A stretch of 26,683 bases of DNA from a virus. The DNA lies in IMG/VR virus record IMGVR_UViG_3300001533_001770, positions 1 through 26,683 of that record; one strand, written 5' to 3'. Made by a program: the position numbers and the translations under genes. Shown here one piece after another: positions 8,040 through 15,289 of this stretch. The notes under the pieces were generated by a model that saw only the letters and a list, made by a program, of their open reading frames with translations, had not been told where the DNA came from and searched no databases. The first letter of the stretch is position 1. Every line of letters begins with the position of its first letter.

Positions 8040-8739
8040 GTGGCTCCTCCTCGTTGAGGGTAAATATGTAGTGCCAGCAATATTCTAAAATCCGAGAGTG
8101 CCAGTAGTTTTCGATCTCTGTATTTTCTACGCTCTCGATTAAGTTGTTCCAAAACGAGAGGCTTCTATTTAGGATTGCTTGTTTTGTTACGAAGAATTGT
8201 GCGCAGGGTTTGAAGAGCAGATTTTTAGGAACCGGGAGGGGATTGATTTCGTCCCTAAAGAATGTTTCGAAATGTTCTTTTACGAGGCTAAATCCTTTTT
8301 TATTTGTTGCGGGGGTATCTTCAAGGAGGGAATCCTCCTCCAAAAATATATTGTACCAATCTTCCCTAGTTATATTGTAGTAAATCAAACTATTGTCTTT
8401 CATGATCTTCCGAACCTTATCTTCGGATTTAATGATTTCTAGAATGTTTTGGGTTTGATGTACGGAAGTAAAATGGGCATGAAGGAATAGGAATAGAGCA
8501 TCTTCGCTCTCGGATTTAATTGATTCGTAATTGTCCCGTATAAAGCAAGCATATTTATAGCCCTCGTTTCCCTTGTTGTGTTTTAAATAAACCAAATTTT
8601 TGATGTCTAGAGATTCGGGCGAATGGGGGAGAGTTGTTGAGTAAACATGGTAATTTATTTTTTTGCTGTTAAGTTCTCTAAGATAATTGAGGTCTTCGTG
8701 GTGATGAGAGAGGATTACTTTGAGATTCGTATTAGTCAT
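8032..8739 (-). CDS. DUF3431-like protein, possible glycan-cluster enzyme
   Basis: Protein of 235 residues with the pattern of the DUF3431 family: an N-terminal SHHHEDLNYL segment, KGNEGYKYACFIRDNYESI (compare the family's GRE...YL.yI...Y), FLFLHAHFTSVH, and near the C-terminus LFKPCAQFFVTKQAI followed by IENYWHSRILEYCWHYIF. Members often sit with glycosyltransferases and are thought to be glycosyltransferase-like, but no activity is established as far as I know. The frame opens at TTG 8760, but I chose ATG 8739 because AAAGGA lies 6 bases ahead and the TTG has no ribosome site. That leaves 13 bases after the upstream stop. The downstream SDR overlaps it by 8 bases. Confidence 0.72.
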   Translation of the reverse strand: MTNTNLKVILSHHHEDLNYLRELNSKKINYHVYSTTLPHSPESLDIKNLVYLKHNKGNEGYKYACFIRDNYESIKSESEDALFLFLHAHFTSVHQTQNILEIIKSEDKVRKIMKDNSLIYYNITREDWYNIFLEEDSLLEDTPATNKKGFSLVKEHFETFFRDEINPLPVPKNLLFKPCAQFFVTKQAILNRSLSFWNNLIESVENTEIENYWHSRILEYCWHYIFTLNEEEPLV

Positions 8740-8752
8740 AGGGGTTCCTTTA

Positions 8753-10084
8753 TCACTCAACAGTTTCGATCATAGGATCCGGTAAAAGAGTTACGAAAAT
8801 ATCCTTTTTCCCCCTTCTTTTTTCTTTTACATTTCGGATGATTTCGTCTTTGAAGTTCCAAGCTAGAATAACAATTACCATCCTCTCTTTTTCTCTGTAG
8901 AGAATGTCGGGGTGTCTAATCGGAATAGCAGTAGAGGGTGTAAATTTATTTTGTTTGAGCGGGTTTTCGTCTACGATATAGTCTAGTTCTAGTCCTGAAT
9001 AGTTAAGATAAGTGTTTCCTTTCGCGGCTGCTCCGAATCCACAAAATCGTTGGAATTCGTTTTTACTTCTTAGATCGTTGATAAGAGCCATACCTTTCGC
9101 GATCTTTTCTGAAACCAATGGTTGGAAATTGCGATAAAGATCTATATTATATCTTTCCTCTAAAACTTCACTCTTGTGACGCTCGACTACGCTTCTTTTG
9201 GGGGTATCGATATGCGGGTTTTTGCCCCTACGGTAGAGGACTGGTTTAAGAACGAAAACATAGCTCCCTCCGTGAATAGGGGCGATTTGTACATCGTAAA
9301 GATTGAACCCACATCTTGAAGCCAAACAACTCATACTTCTTAGATTAAAATAAGATACATGTTCGAAATAAACCGTATCAAATTCCCCATTAAGAATCAT
9401 ATCCGCCTGTGAAGTTTGGATATATAGAATTCCCTTTTCTTTAAGGAGTGTTTTGCATCCGCACAAAAAGTCAATAGGAGACTGAACATGCCCTACTACA
9501 TTCTGAGCAGTGATTACATCAAATAACTCAACACCCTCTCTTTTAAACATTCGAGAAGCAAGTTCGGAGTTAAAATAGTCTACTCTAGTTTCGATGCCTT
9601 GTTCTTGCGCCATACGAGCACAATTTTTAGCGGGATCAATTCCCAGCGTTTCCCAACCTAGATTCTTAAATTCCTTTAGCAGCGATCCATCATTAGACGC
9701 AATATCGAGTACTCTTTTCCTACGTCCTAGATTAGGACCTACAATAGCATTTACTCCGTAAGCAAAATTCTTGAAGTAGTTTCTTAATGTACTTGATGTT
9801 CCACTAACATAAGGATATATTTCAAACATTAATCTAGGATCTATTAAGTGGGTTAATTGGCTGTGTTTACATACGGGACAGAAGTTTAGTCCAAGAGGGT
9901 ATCTTTCGGATTTTTTAGCCCATCCAGCCCCCGAGGGATACTCGTTCGCTAGAGGCTGATCTCCTAAATCCAAGTACTTGTACAAACCCCCCTCTTCGTC
10001 TTCGTTTCCGCAAATCAAACAAATCTTTTGAGGTTTACAAGGATCTTCTTCTCCAAACTCCCATGGCTCCCTAGATTCTAACAT
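8753..10084 (-). CDS. Sugar C-methyltransferase, TylCIII/NovU-like
   Basis: The 443-residue product has the three-part plan of NDP-4-keto-sugar C-methyltransferases. First is a zinc-binding N-terminus with CLICG and FCPVCKHSQL plus the typical YLDLGDQPLAN and YPLGLNF. A SAM-binding core follows with VLDIASNDGSLLKEF and LGIDPA. Then comes the hallmark YFEHVSYFNLRSM, and a C-terminal domain with FCGFGAAAKGNTYLNY and DENPLKQNKFTP. Characterised relatives methylate C3 or C5 of a 4-keto-6-deoxy sugar nucleotide, which fits a CDP-4-keto-6-deoxyglucose pool made by RfbF/RfbG. The start is ATG 10084; a TTG directly before it has a slightly better-spaced GGGAG. The family match is very clear, the methylated carbon is not. 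Confidence 0.9.
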   Translation of the reverse strand: MLESREPWEFGEEDPCKPQKICLICGNEDEEGGLYKYLDLGDQPLANEYPSGAGWAKKSERYPLGLNFCPVCKHSQLTHLIDPRLMFEIYPYVSGTSSTLRNYFKNFAYGVNAIVGPNLGRRKRVLDIASNDGSLLKEFKNLGWETLGIDPAKNCARMAQEQGIETRVDYFNSELASRMFKREGVELFDVITAQNVVGHVQSPIDFLCGCKTLLKEKGILYIQTSQADMILNGEFDTVYFEHVSYFNLRSMSCLASRCGFNLYDVQIAPIHGGSYVFVLKPVLYRRGKNPHIDTPKRSVVERHKSEVLEERYNIDLYRNFQPLVSEKIAKGMALINDLRSKNEFQRFCGFGAAAKGNTYLNYSGLELDYIVDENPLKQNKFTPSTAIPIRHPDILYREKERMVIVILAWNFKDEIIRNVKEKRRGKKDIFVTLLPDPMIETVE

Positions 10085-10098
10085 CAAGTATTTCTCCC

Positions 10099-11202
10099 TT
10101 ATTTGTTTTTATATCTGTTGTAAATCTCTTCCCATATCTTTATATTATTTTCGAAACTCAATTCGTTTTCCAATTTGCGATCCATTTCTTTAATCGTTTC
10201 TTTGTAAAAGACATCGTCTTTTAGTAATCTTTCGCCTACTGAAACCACTTCATCTAGGCTGGAGGAGTCGGAAATAAGGCCGGGAAATGCCATTCTCGTC
10301 GTATTACTATTTCCCCCTAAGCAAGGCACATTTACTAGTAACGAATCTCCCGCAAATCCCCCATAACTGTAAAAAATGTCCATATCAATACATATTCTAT
10401 GTCTTGCTATTATGTTCAGATATTCATGCCAACTAAATGCGAATTGATTCTCCCCCATCGTAGGGGGTTTGAAGAGAATGTCTACCCTATTTTTATCGGC
10501 GAATAATGACTTAAGGTGTTTAACTTGTTCGGGGGAATAGTTCCGTTGCCAAATGATAGAAGTTGGTTCCCTTAGTCTGGAAGCGACAATTACGTTTTCA
10601 AGAGTGGCTCTTGGGCAATCTAATAGAAATGTGCTTCTCGGAACTACTATTCCATTTCTTTTTTCTAGGGGAATCCGGAAAGGAAGAAAATCTGGTTTAT
10701 GGAAACAAAATGGAACATATTCAATTGGCTTGTTGGTTAGGAATCCAATTTGTTCCCATAATTGGGTTAGGTTGCCGCTAGCTGGGTAACAAAGGCCATC
10801 ACATTCGGAATTATTAGTTAAATCTACTAGTTCAGAAATGAAATCAGGCCAAGATAAAAGGTCTTTTTTAAGATTGCCTAGTGCCTCTCCATAGTGTAAA
10901 AGAACAATCTTGCCCATTTCTTTTAGAAGAAGGGACATCGCCATAACATCATTGAGATTTCCTAATTGTTTATTCCCTAAAAACGCGAGTATTACTATGT
11001 TGCAATTTTCAATTTTTTTTATCGCTTTTGAAAAATCGTCTTGATAGCAAACTACCGTTCCCTTGGTCGCGGCTACCCAAGAAGAGGTTCCCCTGCTCAT
11101 GCAAACATTATGTTCCCCAAGTTCGCAAGGAGAGGTTTTGGAAAAGTCAACCCCATACTCCGGTAAATCTCGCCTGAAATATATCATTCCTACTTTTGCC
11201 AT
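10099..11202 (-). CDS. Putative GT-B-like glycosyltransferase
   Basis: A 367-residue protein not assignable to a named family. The C-terminal half resembles donor-binding halves of GT-B glycosyltransferases: YLNIIARHRICIDMD, then FAGDSLLVNVPCLGGN, GLISDSSSLDEVVSVGERLL and a helical tail. The N-terminal half has alternating strands and helices such as KIVLLHYGEALG. I chose ATG 11202 rather than TTG 11214, which lies only two bases after an AGGA; ATG has GGGA six bases upstream. It lies between the RGP-like gene and the C-methyltransferase in the same operon, so a role in glycan assembly is likely by position. It could equally be a sugar-binding or modifying protein of the same fold. Confidence 0.6.
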   Translation of the reverse strand: MAKVGMIYFRRDLPEYGVDFSKTSPCELGEHNVCMSRGTSSWVAATKGTVVCYQDDFSKAIKKIENCNIVILAFLGNKQLGNLNDVMAMSLLLKEMGKIVLLHYGEALGNLKKDLLSWPDFISELVDLTNNSECDGLCYPASGNLTQLWEQIGFLTNKPIEYVPFCFHKPDFLPFRIPLEKRNGIVVPRSTFLLDCPRATLENVIVASRLREPTSIIWQRNYSPEQVKHLKSLFADKNRVDILFKPPTMGENQFAFSWHEYLNIIARHRICIDMDIFYSYGGFAGDSLLVNVPCLGGNSNTTRMAFPGLISDSSSLDEVVSVGERLLKDDVFYKETIKEMDRKLENELSFENNIKIWEEIYNRYKNK

Positions 11203-11229
11203 ATTTCGTCCCAAATTCCTTTCGTGATT

Positions 11230-12291
11230 TTATTCACATAATTTTAACCAAAGAATCATATTATTACTAAGATTCAGCAAATAGTTTAAAAATTCTTTCC
11301 CCTGTTCATCGTTTGAGTTTATTAGATATGTATCATCAGTACATTCTTTTATATGCAGGGCCAAACCCAAATACAAGGAATGAAGATCTCCTCCTTCATC
11401 GGTAGGAGTAAAGGAATCAACTATTCTCCAGAATATTTCATTAGATTTTATACCCTTTGACTCTTTGATTAGGTTGGTAAAAGGATTAGAGGCCTTAGAA
11501 TGATGAACAAGAGGGTTGCCTATAGATACGGGTAATCGCTGGAGATCCAATATCTTTTTAGCCATAATTCCAAACCATATGTCATCGAACCTAGAATAAG
11601 GAGATCCTTCTCCCATTTTAGGAAAATACATTATGGGAAGCAGGTAACTTTCGAATGCAAAATTCATCCCGCAGAAAGGGAATAATTGCCATTGTGGAAT
11701 TATTTCATTTGTAACGGGAGGGGAGAGTTTCATTTCGCAATTGCTTCTAATATTAGAGAGTTCCGTAACCGCGTCGAGATCTGGGTTTTCTGTCCAGAGT
11801 CCCATATGAAGTGGGGTGTGTATTTCTTCTGTGCCCGTATCTTTATAGGGGACCCCACGGGGGACGAAATCCCGAACAGAAGATCTCCAAATCGGAAATT
11901 TCATATTTTCATGATAAAGAGTATCGAAGGGCATTTTATATTCTAAAGGGAAACAATCATCATCCAATACAACTACAAACTCTACCCCAAGTTTTTTTAC
12001 GGCGTAATAAAACCCGTAACATTTTATGGCACTATCTCTTCTAGAAAAGATTTTGTATAATTCGGGATCTTTTAGATCCTCTTGTATTTCTTTATGGGAG
12101 ATATGGTGAATTTTAGGATAAGGTTCTTCAAATAGTCCTTGAAGAGAAATGGTTTTTTCGTCATTGTCCTCAATTATAACAATATGTTTCCATCCTCCCT
12201 TCCCCCTCCATTTTTCCAGAAATGCTTTTATGGAATTTGTTCTAATAGTAGGCACTACTAAGGCAGATTCAGAAAAATTGTTCCCGCTCAT
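11230..12291 (-). CDS. RGP / UDP-arabinopyranose mutase family protein (PF03214-like)
   Basis: A 353-residue protein with clear marks of the reversibly glycosylated polypeptide family, known best from plants, where it interconverts UDP-arabinopyranose and UDP-arabinofuranose. The metal/nucleotide motif is VVVLDDDCFP (Asp110-112). RGVP (145-148) and HMGLW sit where the plant proteins have the self-glycosylated arginine region. The most telling part is FPFCGMNFAFESYLLP (204-219) with MYFPKMGEGSPYSRFDDIW, then HHSKASNPFTNLIKESKGI near 263-280, which parallels plant RGPs closely. ATG 12291 overlaps the thyX stop as ATGA, with AAGGA seven bases upstream. It may make a furanose nucleotide sugar or act as a glycosyltransferase; bacterial and viral members are little studied. 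Confidence 0.82.
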   Translation of the reverse strand: MSGNNFSESALVVPTIRTNSIKAFLEKWRGKGGWKHIVIIEDNDEKTISLQGLFEEPYPKIHHISHKEIQEDLKDPELYKIFSRRDSAIKCYGFYYAVKKLGVEFVVVLDDDCFPLEYKMPFDTLYHENMKFPIWRSSVRDFVPRGVPYKDTGTEEIHTPLHMGLWTENPDLDAVTELSNIRSNCEMKLSPPVTNEIIPQWQLFPFCGMNFAFESYLLPIMYFPKMGEGSPYSRFDDIWFGIMAKKILDLQRLPVSIGNPLVHHSKASNPFTNLIKESKGIKSNEIFWRIVDSFTPTDEGGDLHSLYLGLALHIKECTDDTYLINSNDEQGKEFLNYLLNLSNNMILWLKLCE

Positions 12292-13130
12292 TCAGTATTC
12301 CTTGTTAGATGAAGTCTAGTAAATTTATCTATGAATTCTTTCTTCTCTCTTTCGTTCTTAAAGATAGAGTCCAAAACTTTGTTCTCTTTGAGATCCTCTT
12401 CTCTTAATAGATTCAGTTCGTAGAGTGCTCTTTGGTCCAGAGAAGAGAGTGTAACGGCATTAAGCTGGTAATCCTCGAAAGCCTCCCAAGTCAGGGGAAA
12501 GATCTCCTTAACGAAAGAAGCCATCTCTTGAGCGTAGAGTCTTATCTCCTTTTGCGCGTGAGAGTCCAACCTAAGCTTAAGAAAGTTCAAAAGATTCCTT
12601 AGATCGATTTTCCAATATGCTTCCGTATAGAGCGAGAGGGGAAGTATTTTGCGGGCCTGTTCTCTCGACATTCCTTCGGCGATTCTTCTTTTGTAAGTAT
12701 TTTCGATATCAGCTAAACAATACATTTCCTCGTTTGCTAACTCTTCTACTATTTCGGAAGATAAAAGTTCCCCTCCTCCTTGTTTATTAAGAGAGGATTG
12801 CTTTCTCATCTCGGAATGAGGAGTAACATCAAATTCACACTCAGAAACAGAATACCTAAGGGAGAGTTCGTTTACATTGGCTGTTCGAGTTCGTATCCAT
12901 TGTCTCCAGACATAAATAGGACACTTAACATAAAATTTGAGTTCAGCCATCTCGAAGGGAGAATAATGGGAGTGTCTCATCATATACCGAATAAGCGTTC
13001 GATCCTCTGAGATGGATTTAGTTCCGGGTCCGTAACTTTTTCTCGCCGCGTCACAAATCTCCCTATCGTTTCCCATTACATCAATTAGACCAATTATTCC
13101 ATGGTCTAGTACTTTTGATTCTTTAATCAA
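12288..13130 (-). CDS. thyX: Flavin-dependent thymidylate synthase
   Basis: Makes dTMP from dUMP with methylenetetrahydrofolate and FAD, securing thymidine for phage DNA. The 280-residue product has the family path PFEMAELKFYVKCPIYVWRQW followed by the ThyX signature RTRTANVNELSLRYS. It ends with SREQARKILP, YTEAYWKIDLRNLLNFLKLR and DSHAQKEIR, which carries the dUMP-binding arginine. In the signature the usual RHR is RTR, and the usual PFEH is PFEM, so two generally conserved histidines are missing. GTG 13139 is in frame, but GGAGG lies immediately beside it; I chose TTG 13130, which gives nine bases of spacing and follows the upstream TAG by two bases. It is coupled to the RGP-like gene. Confidence 0.92.
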   Translation of the reverse strand: MIKESKVLDHGIIGLIDVMGNDREICDAARKSYGPGTKSISEDRTLIRYMMRHSHYSPFEMAELKFYVKCPIYVWRQWIRTRTANVNELSLRYSVSECEFDVTPHSEMRKQSSLNKQGGGELLSSEIVEELANEEMYCLADIENTYKRRIAEGMSREQARKILPLSLYTEAYWKIDLRNLLNFLKLRLDSHAQKEIRLYAQEMASFVKEIFPLTWEAFEDYQLNAVTLSSLDQRALYELNLLREEDLKENKVLDSIFKNEREKKEFIDKFTRLHLTRNTE

Positions 13131-13132
13131 AC

Positions 13133-13396
13133 CTAGCACCCTCCGTCTTCGGTTTCCTCATCCATCCAAACCATAGAATCGATTTCCTCTATTTTCTCAA
13201 TACTGTCCGAAAGATAATGCAAAACTTCTTTGGCTATGTCCTTCCAAGCATATGTATCATCTTCGCAGTGTTTCATCTTTTGGCGCGTATCTTGGTAGAG
13301 ATTCCAAATGGCGCTGACATAGAATTTTGCGTTTTGAGCGCGGCGAAGATCATGCTCTTGTTGGGGAATGAGGAATTCCCAAGTTATTTTCGACAT
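13133..13396 (-). CDS. Small conserved phage-type protein of unknown function
   Basis: Predicted 87-residue mostly helical protein. The pattern IPQQEHDLRRAQNAK..SAIWNLYQDTRQKMK followed by a short acidic linker and KDIAKEVLHYLSD resembles a widespread family of 70-90 residue phage proteins that begin with a LPEE-type segment and carry a W-x-L-x3-x-R-x-K-x-K core; no function is known to me. ATG 13396 has GGAGG six bases upstream, a textbook ribosome site. It is the first gene of the long minus-strand operon and ends two bases before the thyX start. No DNA-binding or catalytic motif is seen. The family resemblance is from memory of the pattern and should be taken as tentative. Confidence 0.75.
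   Translation of the reverse strand: MSKITWEFLIPQQEHDLRRAQNAKFYVSAIWNLYQDTRQKMKHCEDDTYAWKDIAKEVLHYLSDSIEKIEEIDSMVWMDEETEDGGC
13140..13144 (-). promoter_or_regulatory. Ribosome binding site deciding the thyX start
   Basis: GGAGG on the minus strand, touching GTG 13139 and nine bases before TTG 13130. The spacing favours TTG as the thyX start. The site lies within the last codons of the upstream small gene. Confidence 0.6.
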
Positions 13397-13455
13397 CCTT
13401 TCCCTCCTTTGTTAAGTGTAAAAAGTGGGGAACTATATCCACTACCTTACGGTAC

Positions 13456-13464
13456 ACTATACCA
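13456..13464 (-). promoter_or_regulatory. Candidate extended -10 promoter for the leftward operon
   Basis: On the minus strand reads TGGTATAGT, matching the extended -10 form TGnTATAnT, about 60 bases before ATG 13396. A TTGGAA lies 20 bases further upstream, too far for a good -35, but extended -10 promoters do not need one. Prediction by eye. Confidence 0.4.
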
Positions 13465-13489
13465 TACCCAGCATTGCTAGGTTCCAAGT

Positions 13490-13495
13490 ATTATA
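13490..13495 (-). promoter_or_regulatory. Second candidate -10 (TATAAT) for the leftward operon
   Basis: Perfect TATAAT on the minus strand, 94 bases before ATG 13396. No recognisable -35 at 16-18 bases, so weak or activator-dependent if real. Confidence 0.3.
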
Positions 13496-13515
13496 CCCTC
13501 TAACGGATAAAAAGT

Positions 13516-13546
13516 TTGAGAGTAATTTGGGTTTGGAGTGTATACT
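13516..13546 (+). promoter_or_regulatory. Candidate promoter for the rightward small-gene operon
   Basis: TTGAGA at 13516-13521 and TATACT at 13541-13546, with a long 19-base spacer, 46 bases before GTG 13593. The -10 matches well but the spacing is poor. Confidence 0.3.
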
Positions 13547-13592
13547 AACAATGTGGCGGAGACATTAAATCTTAGAATGGAGGCTTTTTCGG

Positions 13593-14210
13593 GTGAAAGA
13601 CACTACTACATCGAAGGAAACTGTTGGAAGATCCGTAATTCACGAATGTCCTAATTGCTTCAATGATATGTATATAACCTACTTTAGGCTCCTATGTGAG
13701 AAGTGTGGGTTCGGGGCAAAAATCCCCTATCACATTCTGTACGATAAGTTTGAACTAGACAAATCAAAAGAACTAGCAATCAAGAACGAGATTTTCAGAC
13801 AGCTTAAATCAAAATACGATTTCTCTAAACAAACATTTACAGACTCTCCTAATTCAAGAAAGCACACTACTACGATAAAGGGTGAGGTACTTGAATTCAT
13901 CGAAGGCATATCTAACGAATACGGTCTAAAATCGAACGACAAAGCCCTCTCTTTTGTTATCAGTTCGTTTTACATCCTAAAGAAGTTTATTGCGGGGCTA
14001 AACGGCAGAAAAGTTTATCTAATAGACGAGCAAGGAAACAGGTCCCCAAACTTCATTCCTGCTGTGTTTTCTAAATTTGAGGATATCTTCTTCCATTCTC
14101 AGGATAGAGAGAGCGTAAGGGATCTAATAGAGTGTCTTGAGGATGGATTAAGCCTAGAGGAGCAAAAAAAGAGGATGGAGGGGAGTAAGGAGGAGAAGGG
14201 TGACGAATAG
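13593..14210 (+). CDS. Zinc-ribbon protein of unknown function
   Basis: Protein of 205 residues. The N-terminus has a four-cysteine zinc ribbon, CPNC at about residues 19-22 and CEKC at 35-38, spaced as in nucleic-acid-binding ribbons. The middle is basic and may hold a short strand plus two helices (TTTIKGEVLEFIEGIS, then SNDKALSFVISSFYIL), which could be a ribbon-helix-helix-like or helical DNA-binding part, but this is only suggestive. The C-terminus is acidic and charged. GTG 13593 has GGAGG nine bases upstream. It is the first gene of the rightward run and overlaps the exonuclease gene by 11 bases. A regulatory or replication-accessory role is possible; no family is recognised. Confidence 0.7.
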   Translation: MKDTTTSKETVGRSVIHECPNCFNDMYITYFRLLCEKCGFGAKIPYHILYDKFELDKSKELAIKNEIFRQLKSKYDFSKQTFTDSPNSRKHTTTIKGEVLEFIEGISNEYGLKSNDKALSFVISSFYILKKFIAGLNGRKVYLIDEQGNRSPNFIPAVFSKFEDIFFHSQDRESVRDLIECLEDGLSLEEQKKRMEGSKEEKGDE

Positions 14211-14808
14211 TCTTTTCGATAGAGCTAAAACCAAGGGTGGGTATTGCATTTTCGATATTGAAACGACAGGCTTATCTCCTTATAATGACGATATCATAGA
14301 GGTTTGTGTCCTGCAAACTAACGCGAGCGAAGTAGTTGACGAATTCCATTCTTTTGTTTCGACCCAGAAGCGAATTAGTGCAGAAGTCTCTTGCATAAAT
14401 GGCATCAAGAACAAAGATCTTTTCGGGGCACCCTCTTGTTCCGATGTTCTCAACCAAATTTATATGAAATACGGGTCTTTGACTTTCGTGGGGCACAACT
14501 GTTTAAATTTTGATGCCAAGTTCTTCATTTCTAAAAAGCCCCTATTATTTTCCAATATTAATTATATCGATACCAGAACAATCGCCAGAGATATCCTCCC
14601 CGGATTAAAAGCGATAAAAGATTATTCTCAGGGAACTTTATGCTCTTTGTTCGGTATTAAAAACGACAGGGAACACTCCGCAAAAGGAGACACAAAAGCC
14701 CTGAAGGAACTTTTCGACATATTTCTGCGTATACTTGATTATGATGTTTCTCGATACATTATTAATGGGAGCAGGGTTAAATTGAAGAAGGAGGAGAGTA
14801 ATGCCTGA
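14200..14808 (+). CDS. DEDDh 3'-5' exonuclease (DnaQ/RNase T-like)
   Basis: A 202-residue 3'-5' exonuclease acting on DNA or RNA ends with two metal ions. All motifs of the DEDDh class are present: FDIETTGL with Asp19 and Glu21 (ExoI), VGHNCLNFDAKF with Asp105 (ExoII), and EHSAKGDTKA with His159 and Asp164 (ExoIII). Between them are CINGIKNKDL and YIDTRTIARDILPG, as in the epsilon subunit of DNA polymerase III and its phage relatives. It lacks any fused polymerase or helicase domain. Start is GTG 14200 with GGAGG six bases upstream, within the end of the preceding gene. Likely roles are proofreading in trans, DNA turnover or recombination. Confidence 0.9.
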   Translation: MTNSLFDRAKTKGGYCIFDIETTGLSPYNDDIIEVCVLQTNASEVVDEFHSFVSTQKRISAEVSCINGIKNKDLFGAPSCSDVLNQIYMKYGSLTFVGHNCLNFDAKFFISKKPLLFSNINYIDTRTIARDILPGLKAIKDYSQGTLCSLFGIKNDREHSAKGDTKALKELFDIFLRILDYDVSRYIINGSRVKLKKEESNA

Positions 14809-15271
14809 GGAAACCAAAGGAATGACCTATACCGAAAAGGTGGACAAACTTTGCGACATTGACGAAAGTTTGTTTCAGTTTTCAGACCTCAGGGGATCTC
14901 CTCTCAGGGATCGTATGATGGATATCTTGAGTCTCTTAGGACGATTTTCTGAACTACAAGACAAAGCTAGACTGAGAAAAGATGTCCAAGACACCAAGGT
15001 ATCCTCTATTAGGTCGAAGGCTATTCTACAAGTCAAAAAACTACAAGCAGAGAATTCGGATTTCAAGATAGCCGCGACCCTTATGGATGACTATATTTAT
15101 TCAATGGAGATTGAACAAACAAGCGTTGAGAGAGAAGAACAAAAGCTTGCTGCGTATACTTATGCAGTAAATAGATTTAGGTCTGTTTGCGACCTTATTA
15201 AAAATTCGATAGTGGCTTGTCAAACTGCCTTAAATTACGACAAGGTTGAAATTAAGAGTCTAGGACAATAG
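14801..15271 (+). CDS. Small helical protein, unknown (UvsY-like pattern possible)
   Basis: Predicted 156-residue, almost entirely helical and charged protein with a likely coiled coil over residues 50-130. ATG 14801 overlaps the exonuclease stop and has GGAGGAGAG just upstream. No catalytic motif is seen. Size, helical content and a C-terminal YTYAVNRFRSVCDLIKNSI segment before a short tail recall recombination mediator UvsY of T4-like phages, whose C-terminal part has a similar helix pattern; the resemblance is at the level of shape, not a confident match. Its position directly after an exonuclease would fit a recombination role. It could equally be an unrelated coiled-coil protein. Confidence 0.7.
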   Translation: MPEETKGMTYTEKVDKLCDIDESLFQFSDLRGSPLRDRMMDILSLLGRFSELQDKARLRKDVQDTKVSSIRSKAILQVKKLQAENSDFKIAATLMDDYIYSMEIEQTSVEREEQKLAAYTYAVNRFRSVCDLIKNSIVACQTALNYDKVEIKSLGQ

Positions 15272-15289
15272 ATAAGAGGAGTTGGTAAC

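Larger units (their letters stand above)
13397..13592. promoter_or_regulatory. Divergent intergenic control region
   Basis: The only sizeable intergenic stretch (196 bases) in the window, lying between the start codons of the two divergent gene runs, so it must hold the promoters for at least the leftward operon. It contains several TATA-type -10 candidates on both strands and a short inverted repeat GGTA-CACTA-TACC at 13451-13463 overlapping the leftward extended -10, a plausible operator. No tRNA, terminator or coding sequence is seen in it. Confidence 0.65.

Noticed and set aside
13550-13567. Five-codon ATG frame in the divergent region as a leader peptide.
   Set aside because: No ribosome site and too short to distinguish from chance.
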